Notes: generated from the sequence alone by a model not told the origin. A stretch of DNA of 64,000 nt from G965279355 sp965279355 (GCA_965279355.1 OZ257155.1:4154001-4218000), one strand, 5' to 3'; shown: positions 1 through 9,151, counted from the first letter of the stretch. Translations and numbers: made by a program.

Positions 1-2
1 TG

Positions 3-176
3 GAGCCACGGCATTTTGGGGCGCTGTCGGGGCTTGGTCTGATCAACACGCATCTCGACCGTGAAGATGCCGCGATTACCGCGTTCGAGCAGGCTTTGAA
101 GGTCAATCCCAACATGCCCCAGGTCAAGACCCAGCTCGAAGAGCTGAAGAAGAAGCGGGCGAAGGGCAATATCTGA
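3..176 (+). CDS. TPR-repeat protein, C-terminal fragment
   Basis: The window opens inside this gene; 57 codons and a TGA stop are visible. The peptide has the spacing of one tetratricopeptide repeat: a helix with Gly/Leu/Ala at the packing positions, then AAITAFEQALKVNPN, the usual second helix and the Asn-Pro turn. A Lys/Glu-rich tail (ELKKKRAKGNI) closes the protein. TPRs mediate protein contacts. The specific role cannot be told because the N-terminus lies outside the window. Confidence 0.75.
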   Translation, partial: EPRHFGALSGLGLINTHLDREDAAITAFEQALKVNPNMPQVKTQLEELKKKRAKGNI

Positions 177-246
177 AGCCTTCACCGGCAGTTGATTTGC
201 CGCTATTGCCGCCAAACCCGAGAATGGCGGCCAGTATCCAAGGGAG

Positions 247-1248
247 ATGCCTATGTACGTGAAGCGCAAAAAAGGCTGGGAAATTCCGGAATCGCAGGCG
301 ACGCCGGAGCACATGTTCCACAACCGCCGCCGCTTCCTGACGACGGCCTCGGTCGGCGCCATCGCCATCGGCGGTGCGGCCTATCTCGGCATGGGCGAGG
401 GTGAGAATGCGGCGCTGGCGCAGGGCGCCGCGGCGGCCGACCCAACGGCCGGCATGTATCCCAGGCCGCGCAACGCGAAGTTCACGCTCGATCGCGAGCT
501 GACGGATGAGAAGGTCGCGACGACCTACAACAATTTCTACGAATTCGGCACCTCGAAGAATATCTGGAAGGAGGCGCAGAAGCTGCCGCTGCGCCCCTGG
601 CAGGTGAAGATCGACGGCATGGTCGCCAAGGAGATGGTGATCGACATCGACGACCTGCTGCAGAAGGTGCAGCTGGAAGAGCGTCTCTATCGCCATCGCT
701 GCGTCGAGGCATGGTCGATGTCGGTGCCATGGACCGGCTTCCCGATGAAGCAGCTGGTCGACCTCGCGCAGCCGACCTCGTCGGCCAAGTACATCCGCAT
801 GGAGACCTTCAACGACCCCAAGGTTGCATCGGGTATGAAGGCGTCCTGGTATCCATGGCCCTATGTCGAGGGTCTGACCATCGAGGAAGCGACAAACGAG
901 CTGACCCTGATGGGCACCGGCATCTACGGCAAGCCGATGCCCAAGCAGATGGGTGCGCCGCTGCGTCTGGTCGTTCCCTGGAAATATGGCTTCAAGTCGG
1001 TGAAATCGATCGTGCGCTTCACCTTCACGGACAAGCGCCCCAAGAGTTTCTGGGAAGACCTGCAGGCCAGCGAGTACGGCTTCTGGGCCAACGTCAATCC
1101 CTCGGTCCCGCATCCGCGCTGGAGCCAGGCGACCGAGGAAGTGATCGGCACATCGGGCAAGCGCGTGCCGACGCAGCTCTATAACGGTTACGGCGATTAC
1201 GTCGCCTCTCTCTACACGGACCACAAGAACGAGAAGCTGTGGATGTAG
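247..1248 (+). CDS. msrP: Periplasmic methionine-sulfoxide reductase catalytic subunit MsrP (YedY family)
   Basis: This 333-residue protein is the molybdopterin catalytic subunit that repairs oxidised methionines in periplasmic proteins. A twin-arginine signal is visible at residues 27-37 (NRRRFLTTASV), so it is exported folded with its cofactor. The sulfite-oxidase-fold core contains YRHRCVEAW, with Cys152 as the expected molybdenum ligand. Length fits the family. An ATG two codons downstream (253) is an alternative start. The haem membrane partner MsrQ, normally adjacent, is not downstream: the next gene is an opposite-strand MFS transporter. Electron supply must therefore come from an msrQ elsewhere or upstream of the window. 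Confidence 0.95.
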   Translation: MPMYVKRKKGWEIPESQATPEHMFHNRRRFLTTASVGAIAIGGAAYLGMGEGENAALAQGAAAADPTAGMYPRPRNAKFTLDRELTDEKVATTYNNFYEFGTSKNIWKEAQKLPLRPWQVKIDGMVAKEMVIDIDDLLQKVQLEERLYRHRCVEAWSMSVPWTGFPMKQLVDLAQPTSSAKYIRMETFNDPKVASGMKASWYPWPYVEGLTIEEATNELTLMGTGIYGKPMPKQMGAPLRLVVPWKYGFKSVKSIVRFTFTDKRPKSFWEDLQASEYGFWANVNPSVPHPRWSQATEEVIGTSGKRVPTQLYNGYGDYVASLYTDHKNEKLWM

Positions 1249-1251
1249 CGA

Positions 1252-2487
1252 CTAGCCCGCGCTTGCGGGCCGGTCCACATCGCTGACCCAGAACTGTGTG
1301 AGGATGGTGAGGAAGATCGCCATCGTCACGCAGAGGGCTACGCAGGCGGGCCAGCCGCCGACCGCCCAGGCGATGCCAGGCACAATGCCGCCCACGCCGC
1401 CGCCGAGATAATAACCCGTCACATAGAGCCCGACCGCCGATGACCGGCCTTCCCTGGCCATGACCGCGACATAGGCGGTGCCGAGCGACTGGAAGACGAA
1501 GCCGCCGCCGGCGAAGATCGTCAGGCCGAGGATGATGACCGGCAGCGACGGCGCCAGGGTCAGCAGCATTCCCAGCACATAGAAGATGCCGGTGACCAGC
1601 GCGAGGCGGCGCCGTCCGAAGCGCGCCGCAAGTTGCCCGACATAGGGCGAGATGAACACGCCGGCGAGATAGACGGTGAAGATCGCGCCAAGCCCGGTCG
1701 CGCTGAGCTCGAAGGGCGGGCCGGCGAGACGGAAGCTCACATAGGTGAACACGCCGATGAAATTGAACAGCACGCCGAAGCCGACGACATAGGCGGTGAA
1801 AAGCTGCCGGTTGCGCAGATGGCGGAGCATCTGCAGGAGTGAAGTGCCAAGATTGGTCTGGCGCACGAAGCGTCGCTCGCGCGGCAGCAGGATCGCGATC
1901 AGCACGCCGCTGATCACGATCATCACGGCAATCGCCTCGAACACGAAGCGCCAGCCGACATGGTCGGCGCCGATCCCGGCAAAGAACCGCCCGAAAAATC
2001 CGCCGAAGCTGGCGGCGGAGATATAGAGGCCCGAGACGATGGTCGCCTCGACCGGCGGCAGTTCCTCGCCGACATAGGCGATGGTCACCGCGAAGACCGG
2101 CGGCAGCAGCAGGCCGAGCAGGAAGCGCGCGGCAACGAAGGTCTGCAGGTCGGGCGCCAGCGCGATCAGCAGGGTCGGCACCGCAAGCAGGAAGGTTGCG
2201 ATCACGATCACCCGCTTGCGCCCCAGCACGTCGGCGATGGCGCCGGTGAAAGGTGCGACAACCGCGACCGACAGGGCGCTGGCGCTGATGATCCAGCTCA
2301 CCGCCGCCTCGCTGGAATTGAATTCCGCGACGAAGAGAGGCAGCAGCGGCTGCGGGGCATAGAGCGTCAGGAAACAGCAGAACCCGACGACAATGACGGC
2401 GATCCGCTGATGCAGGGTATTCGATTCAGATGTCACAGGGGGATGCCCGGCCCACGCCGGAGAATGGGTTGAATTCCGGGCGGCCAT
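1252..2487 (-). CDS. MFS transporter (12 TM)
   Basis: Major facilitator superfamily permease of 411 residues from the chosen start. About twelve hydrophobic segments are visible, and the loop 2-3 signature ADVLGRKR matches the MFS motif A. The set resembles the YnfM/arabinose-efflux-like drug:H+ antiporters, but the substrate cannot be read from sequence. The reading frame extends upstream to 2553, which would overlap the divergent monooxygenase gene at 2552. ATG 2487 is preferred because the first membrane helix follows it at normal distance and it leaves room for a promoter. Confidence 0.88.
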   Translation of the reverse strand: MAARNSTHSPAWAGHPPVTSESNTLHQRIAVIVVGFCCFLTLYAPQPLLPLFVAEFNSSEAAVSWIISASALSVAVVAPFTGAIADVLGRKRVIVIATFLLAVPTLLIALAPDLQTFVAARFLLGLLLPPVFAVTIAYVGEELPPVEATIVSGLYISAASFGGFFGRFFAGIGADHVGWRFVFEAIAVMIVISGVLIAILLPRERRFVRQTNLGTSLLQMLRHLRNRQLFTAYVVGFGVLFNFIGVFTYVSFRLAGPPFELSATGLGAIFTVYLAGVFISPYVGQLAARFGRRRLALVTGIFYVLGMLLTLAPSLPVIILGLTIFAGGGFVFQSLGTAYVAVMAREGRSSAVGLYVTGYYLGGGVGGIVPGIAWAVGGWPACVALCVTMAIFLTILTQFWVSDVDRPASAG

Positions 2488-2551
2488 CGGGGAAGCTTGC
2501 GGCAAGACGGTCTGCCGGCTGCCGGACGGGACAACACTTCGGAGGATACGC

Positions 2552-3793
2552 ATGAAGTTTCACTGGTTCCACCTCATGCCATATCCGTATCTGCCGGACG
2601 ACTTCAAGGAGCGTTACCGGTCGGTGTGGGTCGATGCGCCCGCCGGCGAGCTATACGACCCGGTGAAGGGTCACCAAGTCTACAACGATTATCTCGACGA
2701 GCTCGAATTCGCGGAGAGCGTCGGGTTCGACGGGATCTGCGTCAACGAGCATCACCAGAACGGCTACGGCCTGATGCCGTCGCCCAACCTGATGGCGGCG
2801 TCGCTGGCGCGGCGCACCTCGAAGGCGAAGCTGGTCGTGCTCGGCAATTCGGTGGCGCTCTACGATCCGCCGACCCGGGTTGCAGAGGAAATGGCGATGC
2901 TGGACGTGCTATCGGGCGGACGGCTCGTCGCGGGCTTTCCGGTCGGAACGGTGATGGATACCGCGTTCTGCTACGGCGCCAATCCGGCGACCCTGCGCGA
3001 GAAGTATCGCGAAGGGGTGGAGCTGATCATCAAGGCGTGGAGCGAGCGAAAGCCGTTCGCCTTCAACGGCAAGTACACGCAGCTGCGTTACGTCAATCCG
3101 TGGCCGGTGCCGATGCAGACACCGCGGCCGCCGGTGTGGATTCCGGGCGGCGGCAGCATCGAGACGTGGGAATGGTGCCTCAAGAACGACTTCCTCTATG
3201 CCTATCTCACCTATTTCGGCTACGAGGCCGGCATTCCGGTGATCGACGGGTTTTGGGAGACGTGCGACCGGCTGGGCTATGACCGCAATCCCTATCGCGC
3301 CGGGTTCCTGCAGTTCGTCGGTGTCGCCGACAGCGACGCGGAGGCCGAGCGGCTCTACAAGGAGCCGGCCGAGTATTTCTACAATCGCTGCTTCCACATC
3401 GCGCCGGGCTATTATTCGGCGCCGGGCTATCAGAGCATCGCGACGATCCGCAAAGGCATTCAGAGCGCGGTCAAGAGCGCCTCGGGCGGCCTGCGTGGAC
3501 AGGCCACCTGGAAGGACATCGTCGACAAGGGCTGCATCGTCGCCGGCAGCCCGGCCACGGTCGTCGACCGGCTGAACGACATGGCGGATCGCATGAAGGT
3601 CGGCCATGTCATGCTGCTCTGCCATTTCGGCAACATGTCGAAGGAGACGACGCTCTACAACACCCAGCGTTTCGCCAGCGAAGTGATGCCCAAGCTGAAG
3701 AACCGCTTCAACGAGTGGGAAGACAAGTGGTGGCCGAAGAGCCCGCTCACCGATGTGCAGAAGCCGGCGAAGATCGGCATCGCAGCGGAGTGA
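2552..3793 (+). CDS. LLM-class (luciferase-like) flavin-dependent monooxygenase
   Basis: A 413-residue TIM-barrel protein of the bacterial luciferase-like family, which uses reduced flavin and O2. Visible family features are the N-terminal strand KFHWFHLMPYPYL, the segment FDGICVNEHHQNGYG and LDVLSGGRLVAGFPVGT. A good ribosome site GGAGG (2541-2545) lies 6 nt before the ATG. It precedes a sigma-54-controlled binding-protein gene, so a role in oxidising an imported nitrogen compound is possible, but this is inference. Substrate unknown. Confidence 0.88.
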   Translation: MKFHWFHLMPYPYLPDDFKERYRSVWVDAPAGELYDPVKGHQVYNDYLDELEFAESVGFDGICVNEHHQNGYGLMPSPNLMAASLARRTSKAKLVVLGNSVALYDPPTRVAEEMAMLDVLSGGRLVAGFPVGTVMDTAFCYGANPATLREKYREGVELIIKAWSERKPFAFNGKYTQLRYVNPWPVPMQTPRPPVWIPGGGSIETWEWCLKNDFLYAYLTYFGYEAGIPVIDGFWETCDRLGYDRNPYRAGFLQFVGVADSDAEAERLYKEPAEYFYNRCFHIAPGYYSAPGYQSIATIRKGIQSAVKSASGGLRGQATWKDIVDKGCIVAGSPATVVDRLNDMADRMKVGHVMLLCHFGNMSKETTLYNTQRFASEVMPKLKNRFNEWEDKWWPKSPLTDVQKPAKIGIAAE

Positions 3794-3915
3794 GCGCTGC
3801 TCGCACCTGGCATGGCGTCTCGAGCGCTGTGCGAAATCGGTCTATGCAGCGTTGCTGTTTAAGCAGTACTCATTGAGATAGCGACGCATTTCGTGTGCGG
3901 CGCTAGCACGCCTAT

Positions 3916-3931
3916 TGGCATTCTTCTTGCT
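3916..3931 (+). promoter_or_regulatory. Sigma-54 promoter for the binding protein at 3977
   Basis: TGGCATTCTTCTTGCT matches the RpoN consensus (TGGCAC, five bases, TTGCW) at 15 of 16 positions with exact -24/-12 spacing. Transcription would start near 3943, about 34 nt before the chosen ATG. It lies inside the upstream extension of the reading frame, which supports the internal start at 3977. Confidence 0.8.
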
Positions 3932-3976
3932 CGACGATTGTATTCCGTTTCATGGATCAATCGATGGAGTGATGAG

Positions 3977-4966
3977 ATGTCACGATGGCTTGTTGCGGCT
4001 ATTGCCGCTGGTACCTTCCTCTCGGCTCCGCTTGCCGCGCGCGCGGCCGACGCCGTTACTTTTCAGCTGAGCTGGTTGGCGGGCGGTGAAAAGGCACCGG
4101 CCTATCTGGCGGCGCATCGCGGCATGTTCGCGGCGGAAAATCTCGATGTCAAAATCCTGACTGGGCGCGGCTCGACAGACGTGCTGACCAAGCTCGGGAC
4201 GGGCGTCGCCGATCTGGGCGAGGCCGGGCTCGACACCCTGATGGCCGCGAAGGCTGAAAGCGGCATTCAGGTAACGGCGGTCATGGCGTTCTTCACCAAG
4301 CAGCCGGACGCAATCTTCACGATGACGACCAGCGGTATCAACACGCTGAAGGATGTTGTCGGTCGTACCGTGGCGACGTCGCCGTTCACATCCTCCAATC
4401 TGACATGGCCGGTGGTGCTGAAGGCGAACGGTGTCGACCCGGACAGGGTTCGTCTGCTCAAAGCCGATGCGGCAACGCTGAACGGCATGCTTGCGTCAGG
4501 GCAGGTGGACGCAATCATCTCCTGGACGACGTCGGCGCCGCCAGCGATCGCCGCTGTCACGAACGCCGGCAAGCAGATGAAAATCCTTCCCTGGTCGGAA
4601 TACGGTTTCGACGGCTATGCGACGACGATCATGGCCGCAAACAAGATGCTCACCGAGCGTCCCGACGTCGCGCGGCGCTTTCTGAAGGTTCTGAAGCAGG
4701 CCATTATCCTGTCGAAGGAGCAGCCCCAGCTTGCGGCCGAGGCGGTCAAGGCCGCGGCGCCCCAGGCGGATCTTGCGGTGCTGCGCGCCCAGGTCGATGT
4801 AATGGTGCCGCTGGCGCATAACGAGATCAGTGCGCGCGACGGCATCGGCAATTTTTCGGTAGAGCGGGTCAAGCAGACCTGGGAATTTGTTTCCAAGGCA
4901 AACAACTACCCCGCCAACAAGATCGATCCGCTGACGGTCATCAGCGGCAAATACGTCGGGTCCTGA
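3977..4966 (+). CDS. NMT1/SsuA-type ABC transporter substrate-binding protein (cassette 1)
   Basis: A 329-residue periplasmic binding protein. ATG 3977 is chosen over the longer frame from 3893 for three reasons: it follows a GGAG ribosome site (3966-3969), it begins a clear Sec signal peptide (cleavage near ARA|AD, residue 23), and a sigma-54 promoter overlaps the longer version. The mature protein starts VTFQLSWLAGGEKAPAY, typical of the NMT1/THI5 family that binds pyrimidines, sulfonates or related small molecules. It has no ATPase or permease directly after it. The matching parts lie at 7488-9045, beyond two opposite-strand genes. Ligand unknown; a nitrogen heterocycle is plausible from context. 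Confidence 0.88.
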   Translation: MSRWLVAAIAAGTFLSAPLAARAADAVTFQLSWLAGGEKAPAYLAAHRGMFAAENLDVKILTGRGSTDVLTKLGTGVADLGEAGLDTLMAAKAESGIQVTAVMAFFTKQPDAIFTMTTSGINTLKDVVGRTVATSPFTSSNLTWPVVLKANGVDPDRVRLLKADAATLNGMLASGQVDAIISWTTSAPPAIAAVTNAGKQMKILPWSEYGFDGYATTIMAANKMLTERPDVARRFLKVLKQAIILSKEQPQLAAEAVKAAAPQADLAVLRAQVDVMVPLAHNEISARDGIGNFSVERVKQTWEFVSKANNYPANKIDPLTVISGKYVGS

Positions 4967-4982
4967 GGCGTCGGATCCTAAG

Positions 4983-4999
4983 GCGGGCGGCTCGCCCGC
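4983..4999. terminator. GC hairpin between convergent genes
   Basis: GCGGGCG, a 3-nt loop and CGCCCGC form a perfect 7-bp hairpin in the gap between two convergent genes. No T-run follows on either strand, so it may only stabilise 3' ends rather than terminate transcription. Confidence 0.4.
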
Positions 5000-5008
5000 T
5001 CACGCGGC

Positions 5009-5893
5009 CTAGACCACCATGCCATCCGGAAGCCCGGCCGCATAATCGGTAATCATGCCCGGTGTCGTGAGCCAGATCTGCTCACGATGCCGGGCGATGT
5101 GCGTCAGCACGCGCCGGAGCTGACGCAACCGGAACGGAAATCCAACCAGGAACGGGTGGAGCGACAGCGGGCAGATCAGGGCCTGACGTCGCGACTGGTG
5201 CAGCATCTCGTCGAATTGGTCGATCAGCATGTCCGCCCAGTCATGCGGCGGAATGCCATGACCATGCAGAGCCGGCATATCGTTGGTTGGGCGCGGATAC
5301 GGCAGCGAAAGAATTTTTCCACCGCGCGTCTTCATCCAGACCGGCTGGTCGTCATGGCCCCAGTCCAGGACATACCGATAGCCCTGCTCCTGGAGGAGAT
5401 CGGGCGTGACGCCGCTTTCCGAAACCCACGGACCCATCCAGCCTGAAGGCGGCTTGCCTTCATGGCGCGCGATGGTTGCCGTTGCTTCGGCGATGAGGGC
5501 TTTCTCTTCAGCCTCGCTCATCGTGCCCTGGCGTTCGGCGTTGGTGCGGCCGTGCCCGACGACCTCGTCGCCGCGCTTGCGGAACGCCGCCATGATCTGC
5601 GGCGCGTGATCGTAGATCTCGCTATTGGCCAGCGCCGCGGCCGGCACCTTCAGCTCGTCGAACAGTTCCAGCAGACGCCAGATACCGACCCGGTTGCCGT
5701 AATCGCGCCAGGAGAAGTTCTGCACATCGGGTTCGGGTTGCGCGTTGGCCAGCGGCACGCCCATGCCGCTGCCGAACGGGAAATGCTCGATATTGATGGC
5801 GACATAGACTGCGAGATGCCTGCCGTCAGGCCAGGTCCAGTCCGGGCGGTCCGCAATCGGACTGTAGGGATAGCGGTCGTGGCTGTGCAGCAT
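5009..5893 (-). CDS. Polysaccharide-deacetylase-fold (NodB/PuuE-like) hydrolase
   Basis: A 294-residue protein of the NodB-fold deacetylase superfamily. It lacks a signal peptide, so it is cytoplasmic. It resembles the PuuE-type allantoinase branch: an N-terminal RPDWTWPDGRHLAVYVAIN strand, ALANSEIYDHAPQI, and a GHGRTNAE motif in place of the secreted deacetylases' metal motif. PuuE-type enzymes open the hydantoin ring of allantoin. Here it starts 2 nt after the FAD oxidoreductase stop (same strand), so the two are co-transcribed. Given the neighbouring deaminases, hydrolysis of a cyclic amide is likely, but the substrate is not established. Confidence 0.8.
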   Translation of the reverse strand: MLHSHDRYPYSPIADRPDWTWPDGRHLAVYVAINIEHFPFGSGMGVPLANAQPEPDVQNFSWRDYGNRVGIWRLLELFDELKVPAAALANSEIYDHAPQIMAAFRKRGDEVVGHGRTNAERQGTMSEAEEKALIAEATATIARHEGKPPSGWMGPWVSESGVTPDLLQEQGYRYVLDWGHDDQPVWMKTRGGKILSLPYPRPTNDMPALHGHGIPPHDWADMLIDQFDEMLHQSRRQALICPLSLHPFLVGFPFRLRQLRRVLTHIARHREQIWLTTPGMITDYAAGLPDGMVV

Positions 5894-5895
5894 GA

Positions 5896-7344
5896 TCAGC
5901 CCATCCCGCTGCGCAACTCGGCATGGTCGCCATGCATGAACGCCTCGTAGTTGGCGCGGCGCGCATCGAGGAAGAGCTCGCGCGTGACGCCGGAGACGAT
6001 GCGCGGCAGCGTGTATTTCATGTTGCTGTTCGACGCGGCGCTGGGTCCAAGGCTGAGCGTGGCGCCGCGGAAATCGGCGAACAGGCGATCAATCCAGGGC
6101 GCCGCGTCCGGCTCAAGGGCCGTGAACTCGCCGAACCGGCCGAGATAGGGAAAGCGTGCCAGACGTTCGTGCCGCAATCCGGCGGGCGGCGTGTAGCGTG
6201 ATCCCCAGGTTGCGATCTGCGGCGCGATGTGGCGGAACTCGGGACGCTGCGCCAGATCGACGTCGATGCCGGTGGCACTGATCACGAAATCGAAGGTGAA
6301 GCTGCCTTTCGGTGTCTGCACCTCGACCTTCGTTTCGTTCTCGACGGCGCGCACGGAGGTCCATGGTGAGGCCGGGTGCATGTGGAAGCCGGGAAGCGCC
6401 GTTGCGCGGGCGAAGGTGTTGGCGGGTGGCGGCTGGCTGATCTCGTAGAGCCGGTGCATGTAGGCCCAGCGCTCGTCGTCGGACAGTTCCGGATAGTGCG
6501 CGAGGAAGCCGGAGAACTCCATCCACCGCCGTGGATTGTCGCGGGGCAGGGCTTGCCTGCGGAAGAACAAATGCGCGGCGGCGGCTCCTTCGTCGAGTGC
6601 CGTAGCCGCATTGTCGAACGCCGAGGCGCCGGCGCCGAGCACGCCGATCTGCTTTCCTTTGAGAGCGGCAAAATCGATCGGCTCGTTCGTGTGTGCGTAA
6701 AGATGGCGCGGCAGGTTGTCGCGGATCACCGGCGCATAGAGAAGATCGCCGCTACCCATGGCGCCCGTTGCGAACACGACGGTGCGGGCGAAGAGCGTGG
6801 TCAGCGCGCCATTGGTGCTGTCTTTCACGCCGATACGGAACAGCGTGTCGCTCTCGGGCTTGATCTCGACGACATCGGCACCGTTGCGCACCGGGATGTT
6901 CAGCACCTGACGGTACCAGATGAGATATTCCATCCACCATTCGCGCGGGATGCGATCCAGCCTGTCCCATGCGCCGTCGCCATGCCGCGCATCGCACCAG
7001 GCGCGGAAGGTCAGGCTGGGCAGTCCGATATCGGGACCGGTCAGGGTTTTCGGCGTGCGCAGGGTCTTCATGCGGGCATAGGTCATCCACGGCCCTTCCT
7101 GCCCGGCCTCATTGCTGTCGACCACCAGCACGTTGGTGACGCACTCGCGTTGGAGAGCATGCGCGAGCGCCAGGCCGAACTGGCCGCCGCCGACGATCAG
7201 GCAATCCAGCGCGCGCTGGCCCTCCGGCCCGTTGACCGCGCTTACCCAGTCGACGGTCGGATAACCGATTATCGACAGGTCGTGGCTGACCTTGACCGCT
7301 AGCGCTTGCAGGGCTGGGGTGTGAATAACGTCGTCTATGGGCAT
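5896..7344 (-). CDS. FAD/NAD(P)-binding oxidoreductase (flavin monooxygenase-like)
   Basis: A 482-residue flavoprotein with two Rossmann dinucleotide motifs: LIVGGGQFG near residues 50-57 for FAD and GVLGAGASA near 234-242 for NAD(P)H. FATGAM near 191 corresponds to the ATG motif of group B-like monooxygenases, and VISATG recurs near residue 355. It probably hydroxylates or oxidises a small molecule. It is the first gene of a two-gene minus-strand unit with the deacetylase-fold hydrolase and diverges from the ABC ATPase at 7488. A weak sigma-54-like sequence upstream lacks the -12 GC (see rejected). Confidence 0.8.
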   Translation of the reverse strand: MPIDDVIHTPALQALAVKVSHDLSIIGYPTVDWVSAVNGPEGQRALDCLIVGGGQFGLALAHALQRECVTNVLVVDSNEAGQEGPWMTYARMKTLRTPKTLTGPDIGLPSLTFRAWCDARHGDGAWDRLDRIPREWWMEYLIWYRQVLNIPVRNGADVVEIKPESDTLFRIGVKDSTNGALTTLFARTVVFATGAMGSGDLLYAPVIRDNLPRHLYAHTNEPIDFAALKGKQIGVLGAGASAFDNAATALDEGAAAAHLFFRRQALPRDNPRRWMEFSGFLAHYPELSDDERWAYMHRLYEISQPPPANTFARATALPGFHMHPASPWTSVRAVENETKVEVQTPKGSFTFDFVISATGIDVDLAQRPEFRHIAPQIATWGSRYTPPAGLRHERLARFPYLGRFGEFTALEPDAAPWIDRLFADFRGATLSLGPSAASNSNMKYTLPRIVSGVTRELFLDARRANYEAFMHGDHAELRSGMG

Positions 7345-7407
7345 GTTTCATCTCAGGTTAATCCGCGCCTGCAACTCAATATCCATGCCACCACGGGCAG
7401 GGGCTCT

Positions 7408-7423
7408 TGGCACTACCCTTGCA
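7408..7423 (+). promoter_or_regulatory. Sigma-54 promoter for the cassette 1 ABC genes
   Basis: TGGCACTACCCTTGCA is a full match to the RpoN consensus with the exact five-base spacer. Transcription should start near 7435, about 53 nt before ATG 7488. It overlaps the upstream extension of the reading frame, arguing for the internal start. Confidence 0.85.
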
Positions 7424-7487
7424 CTACTCATCCCGACATCAACCACAACCCCGACAGCAACCCGACTTTTCAGGATTTGTAGACTTC

Positions 7488-8267
7488 ATGCTGCTGCCGG
7501 CCATCAAGTTCGAGAACGTTTCCCGCACCTTCAAGACCGATGACGGGCAGGAGATCGTAGCCCTCCACGACCTCTCCTTCGAGGTCGCCAAGAACGAATT
7601 CGTGGCGATCGTCGGTCCGTCTGGCTGCGGAAAGTCCACCATTCTGCGGCTGGTGGCGGGGCTTCTACCGTCGACCACCGGCGAGGTCTCCATCTACGGG
7701 GCCAAGGTCACCGAACCGCCCGATATGGTCGGCATCGTCTTTCAGAAGCCGACCCTGCTGCCCTGGCTCGATATCGCGGCCAACACCGTCTTTCCGATGC
7801 GCCACAAATACGGAACAGTGAGCGAAGCCGACCGCAAGCTGGCCAAGGAACTTCTGGAACTGGTCGGGCTCAAGGACTTCACCAAGCGCCGGCCAGATGA
7901 GCTCTCGGGCGGCATGCAGCAGCGCGCCGCCATCGCCCGCGCGCTGCTGATGGACCCGGAAATCCTGCTGATGGATGAGCCGTTCTCGGCGCTCGATGCA
8001 CTGACCCGCGACGAGATGAGCTACGAGCTGCTGCGCATCTGGACCGAGCGTCCGAAGACCGTGATTTTCATCACCCATTCGATCCCCGAAGCCGTGCTGC
8101 TGGCCGACCGGATCATCGTCATGACGCCCCGTCCGGGCGGAATTCAGGAACTCATCAATATTCCGATGGAGCGGCCGCGCAGCCTCGAAACGCTGGCAGA
8201 TCCGCGTTTCAACGAAGTCGCGACCCATATCCGCCAGCTTATCTTTGCGAACCGCCGTGCCGCATAA
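7488..8267 (+). CDS. ABC transporter ATP-binding protein (nitrate/sulfonate/taurine type, cassette 1)
   Basis: A 259-residue ATPase from ATG 7488. Walker A is GPSGCGKST, the signature is LSGGMQQRAAIARAL, Walker B is ILLMDEPFSALDA, and the H-loop is FITHSIPEA. It is the SsuB/TauB/NrtD-like class that energises uptake with NMT1-type binding proteins. The stop overlaps the permease start by 23 nt, so the two are translationally coupled. It should power the importer using the 3977 binding protein. Confidence 0.92.
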   Translation: MLLPAIKFENVSRTFKTDDGQEIVALHDLSFEVAKNEFVAIVGPSGCGKSTILRLVAGLLPSTTGEVSIYGAKVTEPPDMVGIVFQKPTLLPWLDIAANTVFPMRHKYGTVSEADRKLAKELLELVGLKDFTKRRPDELSGGMQQRAAIARALLMDPEILLMDEPFSALDALTRDEMSYELLRIWTERPKTVIFITHSIPEAVLLADRIIVMTPRPGGIQELINIPMERPRSLETLADPRFNEVATHIRQLIFANRRAA

Positions 8268-9045
8268 TCTCGTCCTTACGCTCCGCCGTTCGCTTGACCG
8301 GGCGGCTCCCGGTATCACCATGGTCGGGATTCTCGTCATCTGGGAGCTGAGCTGCCGTCTGCTGGCCATTCCGGAATTCCTGCTGCCGTCGCCAAGTGCG
8401 ATCGTGAAGGCCGGTCTTTCCTCCACGCTCCAGCAATGGGTTGGCGATATCACGGCAACGCTGCGCGTCACGCTGATCGGCTACGCCATCGCCATCTGCA
8501 TCAGCATGCCGCTCGCGATCATCCTGGCGCTGTCGCCGCTGCTGTCGCGGACGATCTACCCGATCCTGGTGGTGATCCATTCCACGCCCATCGTGGCGGT
8601 TGCGCCGATTATTGTCGTGATCCTTGGTGTCGATGACCCACCCCGCATTGTGATCACCTGTCTGATCGCGTTCTTTCCGCTGATCATCTCGACCGCGACC
8701 GGCATCCTGTCGACGCCGGACGAACTGATCGAGCTGTCGCGCTCCCTGCGGGCAACGCGGGTCCGCGAAGTCGTCCAGATCCGGCTGCCTTACGCTGTCC
8801 CGCACATTTTCAGCGCCCTGAAGGTTTCGATCACGCTGGCGGTGATCGGCGCCGTCGTTGCCGAGTTCGTGGCGGCGGAGAGGGGGCTGGGCTACTCGAT
8901 CCTCTACTCCACCTCCATGTTCAAGGTGCCTTACGCCTTCGCCAATCTGGCGATGCTGGTGACGATCTCGCTGGTCCTCTTCCGGATCGTGGCGCTGCTC
9001 CAGAGCACGTTCTTCTCCTGGAGCCTGCCCAAGGCGGAGCGCTGA
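8245..9045 (+). CDS. ABC transporter permease (cassette 1)
   Basis: A 266-residue inner-membrane permease of the BPD_transp_1/SsuC class, with about six hydrophobic segments. The EAA-type coupling loop is visible around ELSRSLRATRVREVVQIRLPYAVPHI. Only one permease gene is present, so the channel is presumably a homodimer, as in SsuABC; the second cassette has two permeases. It overlaps the ATPase gene by 23 nt. Confidence 0.92.
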   Translation: MRTAVPHNLVLTLRRSLDRAAPGITMVGILVIWELSCRLLAIPEFLLPSPSAIVKAGLSSTLQQWVGDITATLRVTLIGYAIAICISMPLAIILALSPLLSRTIYPILVVIHSTPIVAVAPIIVVILGVDDPPRIVITCLIAFFPLIISTATGILSTPDELIELSRSLRATRVREVVQIRLPYAVPHIFSALKVSITLAVIGAVVAEFVAAERGLGYSILYSTSMFKVPYAFANLAMLVTISLVLFRIVALLQSTFFSWSLPKAER

Positions 9046-9151
9046 TCGCGTCCGGTGAGATTTCGCGAAGGCCGTCGACGGATCGGCGCAATGCGCACGG
9101 AACAGGCAATCGTCTAACCCTCGCGCAAAGCACCGCTCAAATTTTGACCGG

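Noticed and set aside
5009..5893. Secreted chitin/peptidoglycan deacetylase
   Set aside because: There is no signal peptide, the NodB metal motif is altered as in PuuE-type allantoinases, and the context is nitrogen catabolism.
7375..7390. Minus-strand TGGCATGGATATTGAG before the FAD oxidoreductase
   Set aside because: The spacing is right but the invariant GC of the -12 element is GA, so a sigma-54 promoter is not supported.
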